A stretch of 64,000 bases of DNA, from contig CAJQJY010000010.1 in NCBI GenBank assembly GCA_905478765.1, forward strand, positions 1-64,000. Reading direction: 5' to 3'. Shown here in pieces: positions 27,069-36,104 of the stretch. Origin of the DNA: an uncultured Flavobacteriales bacterium. GTDB taxonomy: Bacteria > Bacteroidota > Bacteroidia > Flavobacteriales > BACL11. The notes beneath the pieces are model-generated. The model was not told the DNA's origin, made no database searches, and worked only from the letters and a program-made list of their open reading frames with translations. Within the stretch, counting starts at the first letter, position 1. Each line of letters opens with the position of its first letter. The position numbers and the translations under genes are program-made.

Positions 27069-27096
27069 CAAAGGTAAAGATTAATCCTTTATACAA
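27069..27096 (-). promoter_or_regulatory. pckA promoter
   Basis: On the minus strand: TTG (27096-27094), 17-base spacer, TACCTTTG (27076-27069). Both parts match consensus; start codon 31 bases past the -7 element. Confidence 0.75.
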
Positions 27097-27101
27097 TTAA
27101 A

Positions 27102-27488
27102 TTAACCCTGTTTTTTAATGCTAAAGAATAACATTATCCATGCACTTATTAACAATAGCCCTCCTATTGGAGTGATCGGTCCTAAAAAAGATAATGAAAA
27201 CCCTAAGATGCCCTGGAGACTTAATAGGTAGATAGAGAAAGAAAAACAACAAATTCCTGTAGTCATCAAATATAGACTTCTATTCAGTTTTGGATTAAAT
27301 TTTTCAGTATTTAATGCTAAAAATAAAATTGCTAGAGCATGAAAAAATTGATACCTCACTCCAGTTTCAAAAGAATGTAATTGGTTTTCAGTAAGAATTT
27401 CTTTTAAAGCATGAGCGCCTAAAGCTCCTAATGCAACTGCTGTTACTGCAAAAAATATTGCGATATTCATAAATTTATCTGTTGTCAT
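27102..27488 (-). CDS. DUF423 family membrane protein
   Basis: 128 residues, four transmembrane helices. The N-terminal FFAVTAVALGALGAHALKE and the following FETGVRYQFFHALAILFLAL are the DUF423 (YgdD-type) hallmarks. The ATG at 27488 is preferred to an upstream in-frame codon because it gives the family N-terminus, and TATTTTTG on the minus strand lies about 20 bases upstream. Function unknown; monocistronic and divergent from the saccharopine-dehydrogenase-like gene. Confidence 0.85.
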   Translation of the reverse strand: MTTDKFMNIAIFFAVTAVALGALGAHALKEILTENQLHSFETGVRYQFFHALAILFLALNTEKFNPKLNRSLYLMTTGICCFSFSIYLLSLQGILGFSLSFLGPITPIGGLLLISAWIMLFFSIKKQG

Positions 27489-27545
27489 TTTACTTTCTTT
27501 AGTCAAGCAAAAATAATACTTTAGCCATTTAATTTTATAAAACAA

Positions 27546-28874
27546 ATGAAAAAGATATTAGTAATAGGAGCGGGCAGGTCGGCAGTAACATTAATTAAGT
27601 ATTTGTTGGATAATTCGTCAGCTAATAATTGGCAAGTTACAGTGGCTGATTTTTCTATAGAATTTGCTGAACAGGCAGTTGGAAATCATAATAATGGTAA
27701 AGCAACTTTCTTTAATGTTACGGATGAAAAGCAAAGAGAAAGTGAAATAGAAAATGCTGATATTGTTATTTCAATGCTGCCAGCAAGTTTACATATTACG
27801 GTAGCTAAGGATTGCGTTCGATTAGGTAAAAACTTAGTTACGGCATCTTATGTTTCTCCTGAAATTGCTGAGCTTGATGAGGCTGCAAAACAAGCTGGAA
27901 TTTTGTTATTAAATGAAATTGGTTTGGATCCAGGAATTGATCATATGTCGGCAATGCAAGTGATAGATGAAATTAAAGAAAATGGGGGGGAACTTACTTC
28001 TTTTAAATCATTTTGTGGGGGTTTAGTACATCCTGATTATGATAATAACCCTTGGAATTATAAATTTACTTGGAACCCTAGAAATGTAATATTAGCAGGG
28101 CAGGGTACTGCACAATATATTGAGAATGGTGATTATAAATACATTCCTTATACGAGTTTGTTTGAGCGTACTGAACATATGGAAGTGCTTGATGCAGGAG
28201 AGTTTGAAGGTTACGCAAATAGAGATTCACTTTCTTATAGAAAATCTTACGGATTAGATGATATTCCTACACTTTTTAGAGGAACATTGAGGAGAAAAGG
28301 ATATTCAGAGGCTTGGAATGTTTTTGTACAATTGGGTATGACTGACGATACTTATAAATTAGAAAATTCTGCAAGCATAACTAACAGAGAGTTTATTAAT
28401 ATGTTCTTACCTTTTAATGATACTTTAACGGTTGAGGAAAAATTATGTAAACAATTTAGCTTAACTACTGATTCAGTTATTTTCCAAAAGATAGCTTGGT
28501 TAAATGCATTCTCTGAAAATAAGGTAGGAATAGAAAATGCTTCTCCCGCTCAGATTTTACAAAAAATTTGTGAGGAAAAATGGACTTTAGGAAGTGTAGA
28601 AAAGGATATGATAGTAATGCAGCATCAGTTTGAATATGTGCAAAACGGAGAGCAAAAGAAATTAAATTCTTCTTTGTTAGTTTTTGGTGATGACCCAAGA
28701 TATACATCTATGGCTAAAACAGTTGGTTTGCCAGTTGCAATTGCAACTAAATTAATTTTAAGTGGTGCGATAAAGTCAATTGGAGTAAAAATACCTACTA
28801 CTAAAGATATTTATATTCCTGTGTTAAAAGAGTTAGAAGAAAACGGGATTAACTTTGTGGAGGAGTTAGTTTAA
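27546..28874 (+). CDS. Saccharopine dehydrogenase-like NAD(P)-dependent reductase
   Basis: 442 residues. An N-terminal Rossmann fold (ILVIGAGRSAVTLIKYLL) leads into the saccharopine-dehydrogenase substrate domain with LLNEIGLDPGIDHM and SFCGGLVHPDYDNNPWNYKFTWNP. This resembles the glutamate-forming (Lys9-like) branch, which joins or splits lysine-derived semialdehyde and glutamate; a lysine catabolic role is plausible but untested. It overlaps the convergent rimM gene by 9 bases. Confidence 0.85.
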   Translation: MKKILVIGAGRSAVTLIKYLLDNSSANNWQVTVADFSIEFAEQAVGNHNNGKATFFNVTDEKQRESEIENADIVISMLPASLHITVAKDCVRLGKNLVTASYVSPEIAELDEAAKQAGILLLNEIGLDPGIDHMSAMQVIDEIKENGGELTSFKSFCGGLVHPDYDNNPWNYKFTWNPRNVILAGQGTAQYIENGDYKYIPYTSLFERTEHMEVLDAGEFEGYANRDSLSYRKSYGLDDIPTLFRGTLRRKGYSEAWNVFVQLGMTDDTYKLENSASITNREFINMFLPFNDTLTVEEKLCKQFSLTTDSVIFQKIAWLNAFSENKVGIENASPAQILQKICEEKWTLGSVEKDMIVMQHQFEYVQNGEQKKLNSSLLVFGDDPRYTSMAKTVGLPVAIATKLILSGAIKSIGVKIPTTKDIYIPVLKELEENGINFVEELV

Positions 28875-29387
28875 GTCTAACAATTCTTCAGGAATTTCTA
28901 CTTCCATAATTCCTTCTTTTGGATCAATTCCTTTTACAAATTTTTCGTGCATAGGAAAGCAAAATTCTATTCCATGCTTTTCAACATAAATTAATTGTTG
29001 TGAAGTTTGTGAATTTATGTAGGTAATTTCTCCTAATTTTCCAAAGTTAATGTCAAGTACAGTATAGCCGATTAGCTTTTTTTCTGTAATTTCATTTAAA
29101 TCAGTTTCTGGTAGCCATTCTTTTGGTAGATAAACTTTCCTTTTAAGGATTTTTAGTGCTTCCTTTTCAGAATTAACATCTTCAAAATTTACTAAAATAA
29201 CATTTTTCTTTGTTGGTCGAGCTCTGTCAATAAAGTATGGGATGAGCTCATTTTTTTGCTCAATTAAAAAGTAATCAAGCTTTGAAAAATCAAAAGGGAT
29301 GTCATCATCATTATAGATATTGACATCCCCTTTATAACCATGCAATTTAAAAACTGTTCCGAATAAGAAGCAATCTTTCTTTTGCAT
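28866..29387 (-). CDS. rimM: 16S rRNA processing protein RimM
   Basis: 173 residues: an N-terminal RimM barrel (GTVFKLHGYKGDVNI at about 10-24) and a C-terminal PRC-barrel domain (about 100-170; LIGYTVLD, IPEELLDLN). It assists maturation of the 30S head with S19. It follows rpsP after 10 bases, the usual rpsP-rimM order, so co-transcription is expected. Confidence 0.95.
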   Translation of the reverse strand: MQKKDCFLFGTVFKLHGYKGDVNIYNDDDIPFDFSKLDYFLIEQKNELIPYFIDRARPTKKNVILVNFEDVNSEKEALKILKRKVYLPKEWLPETDLNEITEKKLIGYTVLDINFGKLGEITYINSQTSQQLIYVEKHGIEFCFPMHEKFVKGIDPKEGIMEVEIPEELLDLN

Positions 29388-29397
29388 TATATGAGTA

Positions 29398-30123
29398 TTA
29401 AGCTTCTTCAGTTTTTTCTTCAGTAGCAGGATTCTCTTCTGCTTTTTGCTCTTCTACTGCTTCAGCAGCAGCAGGAGTTTCTTTTGATACAACTTCCTCA
29501 GTAGTAGGCTCTACAGCTGCAGGAGTTTCTTCAGCTACAACTTCCTCAGTAGTAGGCTCTACAGCTGCAGGAGTTACTTCAGCTACAACTTCCTCAGTAG
29601 TAGGCTCTACAGCTGCAGGAGTTTCTTCAGTTACCACTTCCTCATTAGTAGATTCTTCTACCATTGGAGAGTTTTTAAGGGCAATTGCAGTAGCTCTTTC
29701 ATCACTTTTAGCTTTTTCAGCATCTAATGCAGCTTTAGTTGCGGCAATTGCAGCTTTTTCTAATCCTGATTTTTTATCAGCAACTTGTCCTTCTTTATTT
29801 TCCATCCAAGCAGCAAATCTTTTTTCTGCTTCTTCTTCATTAAAAGCACCTTTAGCTACACCAGCCATTAAGTGTTTTTTCATCATTACACCTTTATAGG
29901 ATAAAATTGCTCTTGCAGTATCAGAAGGTTGTGCACCTTTTAATAGCCATTCAACTGCTCCGTCAAAGTTTATATCTATTGTTGCAGGATTTGTATTAGG
30001 ATTATAAGTTCCTAATTTTTCAATAAATCTTCCGTTTCTTGGTGATCTAGTGTCTGCTACTACAATGTGGTAAAATGCTTGTTTTTTTCTACCGTGTCTT
30101 GCTAATCTAATTCTTGTTGCCAT
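29398..30123 (-). CDS. rpsP: 30S ribosomal protein S16 with long acidic repeat tail
   Basis: 241 residues. The S16 core (1-85: [20 protein letters not shown]) is normal. It is followed by an Ala/Lys helical region (about 90-150) and a Glu/Thr/Val/Pro tail built from four 16-residue units starting at Glu161, 177, 193 and 209 ([16 protein letters not shown]). Bacteroidota S16 is usually extended, but this tail is long. The start at 30123 is chosen because S16 begins MATRIRL; an in-frame ATG at 30168 would add 15 basic residues and lies in the leader. Confidence 0.93.
   Translation of the reverse strand: MATRIRLARHGRKKQAFYHIVVADTRSPRNGRFIEKLGTYNPNTNPATIDINFDGAVEWLLKGAQPSDTARAILSYKGVMMKKHLMAGVAKGAFNEEEAEKRFAAWMENKEGQVADKKSGLEKAAIAATKAALDAEKAKSDERATAIALKNSPMVEESTNEEVVTEETPAAVEPTTEEVVAEVTPAAVEPTTEEVVAEETPAAVEPTTEEVVSKETPAAAEAVEEQKAEENPATEEKTEEA
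29452..29643 (-). repeat. Four 48-base in-frame repeats in the rpsP tail
   Basis: Period 48 bases (16 codons); conserved 20-base-plus blocks recur near 29498, 29546 and 29594 on the plus strand. The outer copies are slightly diverged. Confidence 0.85.
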
Positions 30124-30181
30124 TTTTCTTTTTAATTTGGTTAAACCAACTCTGTGGTTATTCCTCATTATTGAGGGGATG

Positions 30182-30189
30182 CAAAATTA
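30182..30189 (-). promoter_or_regulatory. -7 element of rpsP-rimM
   Basis: TAATTTTG on the minus strand, perfect TAnnTTTG, about 60 bases before the rpsP start. The leader holds two small hairpins: CCTCA/TGAGG (30163-30176) and TTGG/CCAA (30137-30149). Whether they regulate S16 is unknown. Confidence 0.5.
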
Positions 30190-30316
30190 GTAATCTTTTG
30201 TAATATACAGCTAAAAAGAGTAGTTTTTTATTTTTAGATTTTGAGCTACTATTTATATTGTTAAAATAAGAATATTTTGATTACTTTCGCATTCCTAAAT
30301 TTTAAATATATTGAAG

Positions 30317-32731
30317 ATGACTGCTAAAGGAAAAGGTAAGATATCAAAGAATGATTTTAAGCAAACTATTCTTGCTGATTATAGACTAGCTGCTGAAGTT
30401 AGAGAGTCTGGATCTCAGGGTAGAAGAGATGTTTTGTCAGGAAAAGGGACTTTTGGTATTTTTGGTGATGGTAAAGAATTAGCTCAAATTGCTCTTGCAA
30501 AAGTTTTTAGACATGGAGATTTTCGAGCAGGATATTATAGAGATCAGGCGTTAATGACTGCATTGGGGCAATATTCTCCAAAGCATATGTTTTCTGCACT
30601 TTATGCTGATCCTGAATTAGAAAGAGAGCCATCTTCAGGTTCGCGTCAAATGATGAATCATTTTGGCACTCGTTTTTTAAATGATGATGGAAGTTGGAGA
30701 AATTTAATGGAGCAGAATAATTCTACTTCTGATATGGCTTGCTTGGCATCTCAATTTCCTAGGTTAGTTGGTTTAGCACAAGCGTCTCAGGTTTATAGAG
30801 ACAACCCAGAGCTTGCAAAAAACAAACCAGGCTTTACAAATGGTGGAAATGAAATTGCTTTTGCAACTATTGGGAATTCGTCTTGTGCAGAAGGGCATTT
30901 TTGGGAAGCTGTAAATGCAATTGGGGTATTACAAGTTCCTGCTATTATTTCTATTTGGGATGATGCTTATGGAATTTCAGTTGCTAATGATGTACAAATG
31001 ACAAAATCAGATGTGTCTGCAGTTTTATCAGGCTTCCAAAGAGATGAAAAAGGTGCTGGTTATGAAATTATAAAAGTAAATGGTTGGGATTATCCTGCAC
31101 TTATAGAAGTTTACGAAAAAGCAGAAAAATTAGCAAGAGAAGAGCATATCCCTTCTATTATACATGTTGTAGAAATGACTCAACCTACAGGGCATTCTAC
31201 TTCTGGTTCTCATGAAAGATACAAAAGTAAGGAAAGAATGCAATGGGAAAAAGATTTTGATTGTAATCTTAAATTTAGAGAGTGGATTGTTGAGAGTGGT
31301 GTAGCAACTAAAGAAGAAATTGCAACTATTGATAAAGAAGTTGTTGCTTTTGTGAAAGTTCAGAAAAAAGAAGCTTGGACAGAATTTCAAGCTCCTATCA
31401 AAGAAGAGTTAAAAGAAGTTATTTCTATTTTCAATTCTATTTCAGCACAAGTTAATATTCCTGAAATTGCAGATTGGATTAAAGATTTAAATCAATCATC
31501 AATGTTTGGTTTATTCAGAAGAAATTTCATGAGTAAAGCAAGAATGTTATTAGGGATGATTGTAAATGAAAATATCCCTGAAAAAGCAACTTTACGTAAT
31601 TTTATTAACAGGATTAATTCTGAAAATTATGAAAGATATAATACTAAACTGTATAATGAATCAGCTACATCAGCACTTAAAGTTGAAGAAGTAAAGCCTA
31701 CTTATAGTTCTGATTCTGAGGAGGTAGATGCAAGAATTATTTTAAGAGATAATTTCCATCATATGTTTGATGCAATACCAGAAGCAATGATTTTTGGTGA
31801 AGATGTTGGTAAAATTGGTGGTGTAAATCAAGGTGTGGAAGGATTGCAAGATAAATTTGGCGAAAGTAGAGTTGCAGATACAGGAATTAGAGAAGCTACA
31901 ATTATTGGACAAGGTATTGGTCTTTCATTAAGAGGGTTGAAGCCAATTGCAGAAATGCAATATTTGGATTATGTGATTTATGGTTTCCAACCAATGGTTG
32001 ATGATATCGCATCGTTGCATTATAGAACTCATGGAGGACAAATTACTCCTTTGATTATTCGTACAAGAGGGCATAGATTAGAAGGGATTTGGCATTCAGG
32101 TTCTCCAATGGGTATGTTATTGAACGGAATGAGAGGTATGTATTTATGTGTGCCAAGAGACATGACAAGAGCAGCAGGTTTCTACAATACTTTAATGCAG
32201 TCAAATGATCCTGGAATGGTTATTGAATGTTTGAATGGATACAGAATAAAAGAAAAATTACCAACTAATATTGGGGAGTTTAGAGTTCCTTTAGGAAAAG
32301 TAGAAACTACAAGAGTTGGTAGTGATATTACTTTGGTTTCTTATGGAAGTACTTGGAGGGTAGTTATGGATGCGACTGAGAAATTAGAAAGAGCAGGAAT
32401 CTCTTGTGAAGTAATTGATATTCAAACTTTAGTTCCTTTTGATTTGAGTCATGATATTTTAGAAAGCGTTAAGAAAACAAACAGATTATTAGTTATTGAT
32501 GAGGATGTTCCAGGTGGTGCTACAGCTTATATTTTGCAAAAAATACTAGAAGAACAAGATGCGTATAATTACTTAGATTCTGAACCACAAACTTTAGCAG
32601 CTAAAGCACATAGACCTCCTTATGGAGCAGATGGTGATTACTTTACAAAACCATCTTCTGAAGATGTATTTGAAAAAGTATATGCAATGATGCATGAAGC
32701 TAATCCTGTTAAATTCCCTTCATTATACTAA
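30317..32731 (+). CDS. Fused alpha-beta E1 component of 2-oxoacid (branched-chain-type) dehydrogenase
   Basis: 804 residues from ATG 30317. The N-terminal part (about 1-400) is the thiamine-diphosphate-binding alpha subunit (IGNSSCAEGHFWEAVNAIG and IWDDAYGISV). The C-terminal part (about 475-804) is the beta subunit (FGEDVGKIGGVNQG, VADTGIREATIIGQGIGLS, DEDVPGGATAYIL). It decarboxylates a 2-oxoacid and passes the acyl group to lipoyl-E2. Substrate could be branched-chain 2-oxoacids or pyruvate. E2 and E3 genes are not in the window. The preceding sequence has TACTTTCG (30281-30288), a near -7 element. Confidence 0.88.
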   Translation: MTAKGKGKISKNDFKQTILADYRLAAEVRESGSQGRRDVLSGKGTFGIFGDGKELAQIALAKVFRHGDFRAGYYRDQALMTALGQYSPKHMFSALYADPELEREPSSGSRQMMNHFGTRFLNDDGSWRNLMEQNNSTSDMACLASQFPRLVGLAQASQVYRDNPELAKNKPGFTNGGNEIAFATIGNSSCAEGHFWEAVNAIGVLQVPAIISIWDDAYGISVANDVQMTKSDVSAVLSGFQRDEKGAGYEIIKVNGWDYPALIEVYEKAEKLAREEHIPSIIHVVEMTQPTGHSTSGSHERYKSKERMQWEKDFDCNLKFREWIVESGVATKEEIATIDKEVVAFVKVQKKEAWTEFQAPIKEELKEVISIFNSISAQVNIPEIADWIKDLNQSSMFGLFRRNFMSKARMLLGMIVNENIPEKATLRNFINRINSENYERYNTKLYNESATSALKVEEVKPTYSSDSEEVDARIILRDNFHHMFDAIPEAMIFGEDVGKIGGVNQGVEGLQDKFGESRVADTGIREATIIGQGIGLSLRGLKPIAEMQYLDYVIYGFQPMVDDIASLHYRTHGGQITPLIIRTRGHRLEGIWHSGSPMGMLLNGMRGMYLCVPRDMTRAAGFYNTLMQSNDPGMVIECLNGYRIKEKLPTNIGEFRVPLGKVETTRVGSDITLVSYGSTWRVVMDATEKLERAGISCEVIDIQTLVPFDLSHDILESVKKTNRLLVIDEDVPGGATAYILQKILEEQDAYNYLDSEPQTLAAKAHRPPYGADGDYFTKPSSEDVFEKVYAMMHEANPVKFPSLY

Positions 32732-33538
32732 ATGAAAAAAACTACTGAATCTGACTCTAATTATGATGGTCTGGACAAGATGTCTGTTTCAGAACTTTTG
32801 CTTAATATAAATAGAGAAGATAAAACAGTAGCAAACTCTGTAGAAAAACAGCTTCCAAAAATAGAAGAACTAGTTGAAGCAATCATTCCCAAAATGAAAA
32901 TTGGAGGACGATTGTTTTATATTGGTGCGGGTACATCTGGTAGACTAGGAATTGTAGATGCATCTGAATGTCCTCCAACTTTTGGGGTAGATCATGGATT
33001 GATAATTGGTTTAATGGCAGGAGGCGATAAAGCCATGCGTAAAGCAGTAGAATTTGCTGAAGATGATATTGAATTAGGGTGGAAGGATTTATCGGAACAT
33101 AACATAAATACAAATGATGTGGTAGTAGGAATTGCTGCATCTGGTACAACTCCTTACGTAATTGGTGCGCTTAAAAAATGCCAAGAACAAAAAACCACAA
33201 CGGCTTGTATAGTTTGTAATGAAGGAAGTCCTCTTTCTGAAATATCAGATATTGCAATTGAAATTGTGGTTGGTCCTGAATTTGTTTCTGGAAGCACTCG
33301 CATGAAATCGGGTACTGCTCAGAAATTAGTTTTGAATATGATTTCTACATCAGTAATGATAAAATTAGGAAAGGTAAAGGGAAACAAAATGGTAGATATG
33401 CAGCTTTCTAATAATAAACTAGTACATAGAGGAACTAAAATGATAATGAAAGAAATAGCTGTAGATTATGAAACTGCTAATGCTCTTTTAACTGAATTTG
33501 GTTCTGTAAGAAATGCTGTAAATAATTATAATGGATAA
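32732..33538 (+). CDS. murQ: N-acetylmuramic acid 6-phosphate etherase
   Basis: 268 residues. It cleaves the lactyl ether of MurNAc-6-P to GlcNAc-6-P in cell-wall recycling. The SIS domain is clear: GGRLFYIGAGTSGRLGIVDASECPPTFG (Glu in ASECPP is catalytic) and VGIAASGTTPYV, with FVSGSTRMKSGTAQK as the family signature. It starts directly after the E1 stop and overlaps the DUF6095 gene by 8 bases. Confidence 0.96.
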   Translation: MKKTTESDSNYDGLDKMSVSELLLNINREDKTVANSVEKQLPKIEELVEAIIPKMKIGGRLFYIGAGTSGRLGIVDASECPPTFGVDHGLIIGLMAGGDKAMRKAVEFAEDDIELGWKDLSEHNINTNDVVVGIAASGTTPYVIGALKKCQEQKTTTACIVCNEGSPLSEISDIAIEIVVGPEFVSGSTRMKSGTAQKLVLNMISTSVMIKLGKVKGNKMVDMQLSNNKLVHRGTKMIMKEIAVDYETANALLTEFGSVRNAVNNYNG

Positions 33539-33746
33539 AGAAAAACTTATAAAAGGAGCAATGTGGCTTTCGGGATTTTCCTTAAGTATTATGCTTTCTG
33601 CTATGAGCCTATTTGCTGGTTTTAATAACATACGTTTTGGAAGTTATACTATGCTGATTATTGGTTTACTATTAATTCCTGCAATTTTCTTTTTTGCTTA
33701 TAAAGGATTCGGACTTATTTTAAATGCTATTTTTGAGAAGGAGTAG
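33531..33746 (+). CDS. DUF6095 family small membrane protein
   Basis: 71 residues, two transmembrane helices (about 12-30 and 38-62) joined by a short NNIRFGSY loop, then a charged C-terminus. It overlaps murQ by 8 bases and the convergent mnmD by 20 bases. The arrangement after murQ is recurrent in Flavobacteriia. Function unknown. Confidence 0.75.
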   Translation: MDKEKLIKGAMWLSGFSLSIMLSAMSLFAGFNNIRFGSYTMLIIGLLLIPAIFFFAYKGFGLILNAIFEKE

Positions 33747-34401
33747 TATTCTTATCAGCTCTTGTCATTTGTCTTTTTCCTGGAGGTCCATCTAAAGTAA
33801 TTACATCAAAACCAACCGCTTTCATAGTTCGTTTTACAACTCCTTTTGCACAGTAGGTTACTAAAAATCCATTTTCTTTTAAGTAGTTGTACATTTTTTT
33901 AAAGATGATTTCTGTCCAGAGTTCCGGTTGTTTTTCAGGTGAGAAAGCATCAAAATAAATAATATCAAATTTTGTGTTGGAAGTATAGTTTTCTAAATCA
34001 CTTTTACTTTTATTTAAAATAAAGAACTCGTTTATTTTATATTCTTCCTCCCATGGTGTTTCGTGCAAATTTAAAAGTGATTCTTTTTCAAGTCCGATTA
34101 AATCAGTAAAGTTAAGTTGTGTATAATTCTCTTTTGGAATTGGGTATAATTCCATTGTATAGTAATTGACCGTTATACTTTTCTGCACTGCTTTTTGTGA
34201 CGTTAAAAGTGCATTTAATCCTGTTCCAAAACCAATTTCAAGAATGTTTAATTCATTCTTATTTGCTTTTGAAAATCCATTTTTAATAAATACATGCTCA
34301 GCTTCAACTATCGCTCCATGTTTTGAATGGTAAGTTTCATTTATCTCAGGGTTAAAGATAGAATGAGATCCATCATTTGTGATTACAATTTTATTATTCA
34401 T
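33727..34401 (-). CDS. mnmD: tRNA (mnm5s2U34)-methyltransferase MnmD
   Basis: 224 residues, SAM-dependent methyltransferase making mnm5s2U34 without the MnmC oxidase half. SAM motif ILEIGFGTGLNALL; catalytic-region FDAFSPEKQPELWT; C-terminal GPPGKRQMTRA. The start at 34401 gives the family N-terminus MNNKIVITNDGSHSI; thirteen extra residues upstream would cross the promoter. It acts in the same wobble modification as mnmA (8128-9216). Confidence 0.92.
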   Translation of the reverse strand: MNNKIVITNDGSHSIFNPEINETYHSKHGAIVEAEHVFIKNGFSKANKNELNILEIGFGTGLNALLTSQKAVQKSITVNYYTMELYPIPKENYTQLNFTDLIGLEKESLLNLHETPWEEEYKINEFFILNKSKSDLENYTSNTKFDIIYFDAFSPEKQPELWTEIIFKKMYNYLKENGFLVTYCAKGVVKRTMKAVGFDVITLDGPPGKRQMTRADKNTTPSQK

Positions 34402-34405
34402 TTTT

Positions 34406-34413
34406 GCAAAGGT
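34406..34413 (-). promoter_or_regulatory. -7 element of mnmD, leaderless type
   Basis: TACCTTTG on the minus strand, perfect TAnnTTTG. Four bases separate it from the ATG at 34401. A TTG lies 23 bases upstream. Confidence 0.6.
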
Positions 34414-34527
34414 AAAAGTATTGCATAGACTATGATGCAAGTTATAAAAAATAAATATTAAAACTATTTGTGTTTTTTTCGTAATATTGTATTTGATACT
34501 TAATTGTTAACTAAACACTTATTCATT

Positions 34528-35964
34528 ATGAAAAAACTTATTACTTTAATTTTAGGAATTGCTCTAACATTTTCTTCTTATGCTACTCATTTAATGGGTG
34601 GGCAAATCTCAGCAACTTATTTAAGTTCAGATACAACTGGTTCACATTATTTTCTTGAGCTTGATGTTTATCGCGATACACTTGGCGTTCCAATGACATT
34701 AGCACAAACGGTTGAAATTTATGAATTAGACATTACAACTGGAATATATAATTTAGTTTCTGTTGATTCCATTTCTTTAGGAGCTTCAGGTGCTGTAGCT
34801 ACAATGTCAGCTGTTTATGGTGTGGAGATTTATCATTTTGCAGATTCAATTACTTTCCCAGCAAATGGATATTATATGATTAAATGGAGCGATTGTTGTA
34901 GAAATGGAGCAATTATAAATATGAGTTCTGCCTTAACTGAGGATATGGAGTTTTTAACTTATGTAAATGTTGATAGCGCAAATCCTAATTCCTCTCCAAC
35001 ATACTTAGCACCTCCAGTCATTTATTTGCCTACAAATAATGTTTGGCAATACAATCCTTTGCCTTTCGATCCTGATGGAGATTCTTTAGTGTGGAACTTA
35101 TCTGTTCCGCTTTCTAACAATACTACAGTTGCAGGTTATCAGTATTTATCTGATACTGTTTTGTATTCTAACACTACTGGTATATTCTCAATGGATGCTA
35201 TTACAGGAGAGATAACTTGGGATCCTAAAATGGTTGGTAATTTTGTAGCTTCATTTGCAATTCAAGAGTTCAGAAATGGGGTGTTAGTTGGTGCTATGAG
35301 TAGGGATATGCAATTTGTTGTTGTCCCTGATTCTACTAATGCAGTTCCTGATGTTTCCTTTATGCAATCGCCACCTACTAATAATTTAGGTTACCCTTAT
35401 GTTAAAATTATGCCTGGACAAAATTATGACATTACTTTATTAGCTTCAGATGCTGATGCTAATGATGTTGTAATTATGGATGTATATGGTGAACCATTTG
35501 AAATTCTTAATCCTGCTTCATTTAATGTTTCAAATACTGGAAATGGAAATGAAATTGAGGGGGTTTTTGCTTGGACTCCAGATGTCAGTCAAGTGCGTTC
35601 TAAGCCATATGTTGTTGTTTTCCGTACTACTGATAACTTCTTCTATTTTGATGAAACGGTTCAGTTTGAGGTGAGTTTAACAACTGCAGTTGAGGATGTA
35701 AATGTTTTTGAGGTTATGGATATTTACCCTAACCCTGCCAATACTAATTTTACACTTCCAATTAACTTAGATCAAGGACAAAGAATCACTTTGGATATTT
35801 ATAATTTTTTAGGTGTAAAGGTTTCATCTGAGGAGTTAAATTTAGCTTCAGGAAATCATATTCTTGTTAAGAATTTTGATTTAAGAAGTGGACAATATTT
35901 TGTCAATCTTGCTGCTGAAAATGGTATAGCAATTACAACTAAAAAATTAGTTGTAGTAAAGTAA
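34528..35964 (+). CDS. Secreted T9SS type A sorting-domain protein
   Basis: 478 residues from ATG 34528, signal peptide ending SSYAT. It opens with HLMGGQISATYL, a start shared by many Bacteroidota surface proteins. Beta-rich domains follow, including YRDTLGVPM and a cadherin-like stretch (FDPDGDSLVWNLS ... ITGEITWDP). The last about 80 residues are a T9SS type A domain: MDIYPNPANTNFTLP, LDIYNFLGVKV and a terminal KKLVVVK. No catalytic motif was seen, so an adhesin or matrix protein is likely. Followed by its own terminator. Confidence 0.85.
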   Translation: MKKLITLILGIALTFSSYATHLMGGQISATYLSSDTTGSHYFLELDVYRDTLGVPMTLAQTVEIYELDITTGIYNLVSVDSISLGASGAVATMSAVYGVEIYHFADSITFPANGYYMIKWSDCCRNGAIINMSSALTEDMEFLTYVNVDSANPNSSPTYLAPPVIYLPTNNVWQYNPLPFDPDGDSLVWNLSVPLSNNTTVAGYQYLSDTVLYSNTTGIFSMDAITGEITWDPKMVGNFVASFAIQEFRNGVLVGAMSRDMQFVVVPDSTNAVPDVSFMQSPPTNNLGYPYVKIMPGQNYDITLLASDADANDVVIMDVYGEPFEILNPASFNVSNTGNGNEIEGVFAWTPDVSQVRSKPYVVVFRTTDNFFYFDETVQFEVSLTTAVEDVNVFEVMDIYPNPANTNFTLPINLDQGQRITLDIYNFLGVKVSSEELNLASGNHILVKNFDLRSGQYFVNLAAENGIAITTKKLVVVK

Positions 35965-35986
35965 ATATAACAGTTGAATGCAATTG

Positions 35987-36016
35987 AAAAGAGGAGAGTT
36001 ATCTCCTCTTTTTTTA
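35987..36016 (+). terminator. Intrinsic terminator after the T9SS type A gene
   Basis: Stem AAAGAGGAGA (35988-35997), loop GTTA, stem TCTCCTCTTT (36002-36011) followed by a T-run. Confidence 0.9.
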
Positions 36017-36064
36017 GTATGTTTTTTATCATAAATAAGTAGTATATTTTAGATTTATTTTTTA

Positions 36065-36072
36065 TATTTTTG
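36065..36072 (+). promoter_or_regulatory. -7 element of ilvE
   Basis: TATTTTTG, perfect TAnnTTTG, 32 bases before the ATG at 36105. No clear -33 TTG. Confidence 0.5.
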
Positions 36073-36104
36073 CAAAACGAAAATGATTCAAATTGTTCTA
36101 GAGT

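Noticed and set aside
27507-27545. Longer N-terminus for the DUF423 protein (start at 27545)
   Set aside because: The extra residues fall in the divergent promoter region; the family N-terminus matches the start at 27488.
30124-30168. In-frame upstream ATG adding 15 residues to S16
   Set aside because: S16 proteins start MATRIRL or similar; the added segment is in the leader, without conservation evidence.
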